From Reticulitermes lucifugus (Eukaryota > Arthropoda > Insecta > Blattodea > Rhinotermitidae): a stretch of DNA of 64,000 nt. The stretch is taken from the NCBI GenBank assembly GCA_026260175.1, contig JAKCWW010000009.1, forward strand, positions 62,001 to 126,000, given 5' to 3'. The position numbers and the translations under genes were made by a program. Below the pieces are notes generated by a model that was given only the letters and a program-made list of their open reading frames with translations, was not told the origin of the DNA and made no database searches. Of this stretch, positions 62,001 to 64,000 are shown in pieces (position 1 is the stretch's first letter; each line of letters begins with the position of its first letter).

Positions 62001-63479
62001 AGCTCTAATGTTATAATTAAATTATCCAACAAACATAGTTGCATTACATTTCTGAGTTTTGTGAGTGTCGCTCACAAAGCCTAAACATTGCTAATAAACA
62101 AACAGAAAATGCATAGCAAGCAGGTATTTCGGGCTTTCAATCGTCATTGTGAAAAGATGTACATAGTGTAGGCGTCCTAAAATCAGAGCGAACGCCTACC
62201 AGTACAATTAAATGCCGCTTTAAATAACAAAAATTGCTTCTCCCCCTCTTTCGCCCTCTGTGGCTATATCATTTCGTGTAGGCACAACTCGCAGTTCATT
62301 TTCATATTACCTCTGTTTTGGTGAAAATCGTGTTTACAGTGGGCGTAAGTATGTTGGTAACCCCTTGGCTAGATTCCATTATCCACCCGTCTACAGATGA
62401 CCTCAACTTCCCATAACCCCATCCCTTAACAATGAAAAGGTAAGCACAACAACCCCAACTGTGTTCGGTTTTAAATTGCATTTACATCAGTTTCATAGTC
62501 GCTATCCTATTTTACATCTACGTATATTTTTGCTGTAAATAATATAACTCTTTGTAATGTGTTAAATTAAATTTCGTATCACCAATTTTAACAGTCTCAT
62601 TCACCGCTGCCACATACACTCAAAACACCTATACCTAATTAACTACAAACAAATTTCTCGTTACACTGTGTTATTTACAGAATAGTTTTAAATGTCACCA
62701 TTTTTACGAATTTCAGCGCCTTAGTCTGCACGGAGTATGAAGTACGTTTACAAAGAGATAAATGCTATCCAGCTGTTCATGTTAACCCCCTATATTTGTA
62801 ATGCTTGTTCAACATCGGTACCTCGAAAATTTATTGGTTAGCTTTGTTCTCCTTCCTAATCATCTGCCTTTTGTGAAATGTCATGTAACATACCGTTTCA
62901 CTATGTAATATCACATGGTTGGAGTTAGTTCTGTTTCCTTTAGATCAACATTATCAGTGAGGATAAAAGAACGTATATTGCCTCCTAGGTGGCTTCAGAT
63001 GTAAATGATACATTGTTTTAAAGTAAATCACTTTTCAAAAATTACAGAAAAACCGTGAACAGTAATATCTTTCTACGAAAAAAAAATAATTTCCTTAATA
63101 TTTTGTTACAACATTACAGCTTTTCACATTTATTTGTACGTATATTTACAGAAGTAGTTTACAGTACTGATAAAAATATTATCTATTCGAAACACGCTGT
63201 TCTCTCAGTCTCCATGGAAACGTTACTTGTTTCAGGCACTCAAGAAGACAAAGCAGTGCTTGTAACTACTTGAAGGTGGTTTATTTACATAGAATGTGCA
63301 AACGTATTCAGTACAATGGTATGTAAGATTAGAGAACTCGTATGCCATAAGCCACTGAACAGACGTGTAAGTGAAACTGGCATAAAACGTGTATCTCAGA
63401 AACAGAATACGGCACTGGTTTTGATACACGTATCAGCTCTGTGAGAGATTTTTAACTATTGTGATTTTGTCATAAATAA
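59041..63479. other. Intergenic, no supportable gene
   Basis: AT-rich with short random ORFs. A segment at 61280-61370 (TTTCGAAACGTCGGG..ACTGCGTCACATCTCAGAAG) is similar to 40190-40250 (TTCGAAACACTG..ACTACGTCACATCCCAAAAG), so a dispersed repeat is present in both places. Otherwise nothing is recognised. Confidence 0.5.
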
Positions 63480-63485
63480 TTTATT
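63480..63485 (-). promoter_or_regulatory. Polyadenylation signal AATAAA
   Basis: The minus strand reads AATAAA at these positions, 20 nt beyond the TGA of the Pro/Val-rich exon. That would make the 3' UTR very short. The motif is common in AT-rich DNA, but its place directly after the only long ORF of this area makes it a reasonable signal. Confidence 0.5.
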
Positions 63486-63504
63486 ATTAAGCGTACATGG
63501 GTTT

Positions 63505-64000
63505 TCAGTCTTTCTTCGGGGGACCGAATGCAGACGGAGGAATCTCGTCAATTTGTAAAGATGGAACTAAAGGAGGTTTAAAACCATATTCAATACAAAG
63601 CGTCCTAAGATTATCAAAATGCTTAGTTTGTTGCTGGCCTCTTCCACTAGATTTCAGTGGGGGTGGCGTCAGGTACACAGGTTGTGGAAGGCGTGAAAAG
63701 TGGAACCGATGGGGTTTTATAGACACTGGCTCACCGTACCGTCCTCCATTGTACTGCAAAGCTTTCAAGATGACTGGCAAGGGCGTGTTACTGGGGAAGT
63801 TTTGAACTCGATTTCCATACAGCGCCAATTCGTGTTTGTGTGGTTTTCCGCTACGAAAGTAGAGAGGTGGCAGTTCTTTATACGGGACAGTAACAAGTTG
63901 AGGATAAGGCACTAGATGGGGTACAGGCACACCTATCGGATGAGGTACAGCATATGGGAGAGGAACAGGGTGTGGGACTGCAATTGGTTGAGGAAATGGG
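63505..64000 (-). CDS. Pro/Val-rich protein, terminal exon, partial at window end
   Basis: On the minus strand 164 codons are open from the window edge to a TGA at 63507-63505. The 5' part of the gene lies outside the window. The first ~40 visible residues are a proline-valine-histidine repeat built on VPHPVP-like units (VPHPVPLPYAVPHPIGVPV, then VPHLVPYPQLVTVP). The rest is unique, proline-rich and basic, with no cysteine except one near the C-terminus, and ends in FGPPKKD. Codon use without stops, strong low-complexity order and an AATAAA 20 nt past the stop all support a real exon. I do not recognise the family. The VPxP repeat composition is typical of insect extracellular, cuticle or eggshell-type matrix proteins, but no domain proves this. 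No acceptor is visible, so the exon runs past the edge. Confidence 0.75.
   Translation of the reverse strand, partial: PFPQPIAVPHPVPLPYAVPHPIGVPVPHLVPYPQLVTVPYKELPPLYFRSGKPHKHELALYGNRVQNFPSNTPLPVILKALQYNGGRYGEPVSIKPHRFHFSRLPQPVYLTPPPLKSSGRGQQQTKHFDNLRTLCIEYGFKPPLVPSLQIDEIPPSAFGPPKKD

Overview
This window looks like a stretch of a large, AT-rich insect genome. The evidence is one recognisable insect-specific gene (a chitin-binding Rebers-Riddiford cuticular protein, in several exons with consensus GT-AG splice sites), very low gene density, many decayed DNA transposons, fragments of a non-LTR retrotransposon, and many tRNA-derived SINEs. The repeat families resemble those I know from cockroach and termite sequence, so a polyneopteran (Blattodea-like) source is my best guess. 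It is an inference, not something shown.

Layout. 1-9.9 kb: no supportable gene; it holds several copies of a dispersed repeat with an internal GACR microsatellite (261-475, 2376-2580, 6893-7306), one SINE piece and a perfect 14-bp hairpin. 10.1-15.9 kb: the cuticular protein gene on the minus strand. Its RR exon is 10135-10362, its signal-peptide/linker exon is 12401-12877, and a tiny start exon is proposed at 15836-15853. Intron 1 would carry a piggyBac-like MITE and other repeat pieces. 16-31.3 kb: intergenic, with a fourth GACR-repeat copy, a strong hairpin at 26.9 kb and short tandem duplications. 31.4-35.6 kb: a tail-to-tail inverted pair of mariner transposase 3' ends and a hAT-like non-autonomous element. 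39.5-46.3 kb: a dense SINE/LINE block. 47146-47165 is an assembly gap (N). 53.0-54.7 kb: a transposase C-terminal relic and another repeat. 56.0-57.4 kb: two full-length SINEs. 58.07-59.04 kb: a fold-back transposon whose two arms both carry the 5' end of a Tc1/mariner-like transposase gene. 63.5-64.0 kb: the last exon of a second minus-strand gene, encoding a secreted-looking Pro/Val-rich protein that continues beyond the window.

Only two host genes are supported. One is structural cuticle. The other has a proline-rich composition that would also suit an extracellular matrix or cuticle protein, but I do not recognise its family. No operon-like or pathway relation between them can be claimed. 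The most unusual observation is that two different Tc1/mariner-class relics have each become inverted duplications, one 5' end to 5' end and one 3' end to 3' end.
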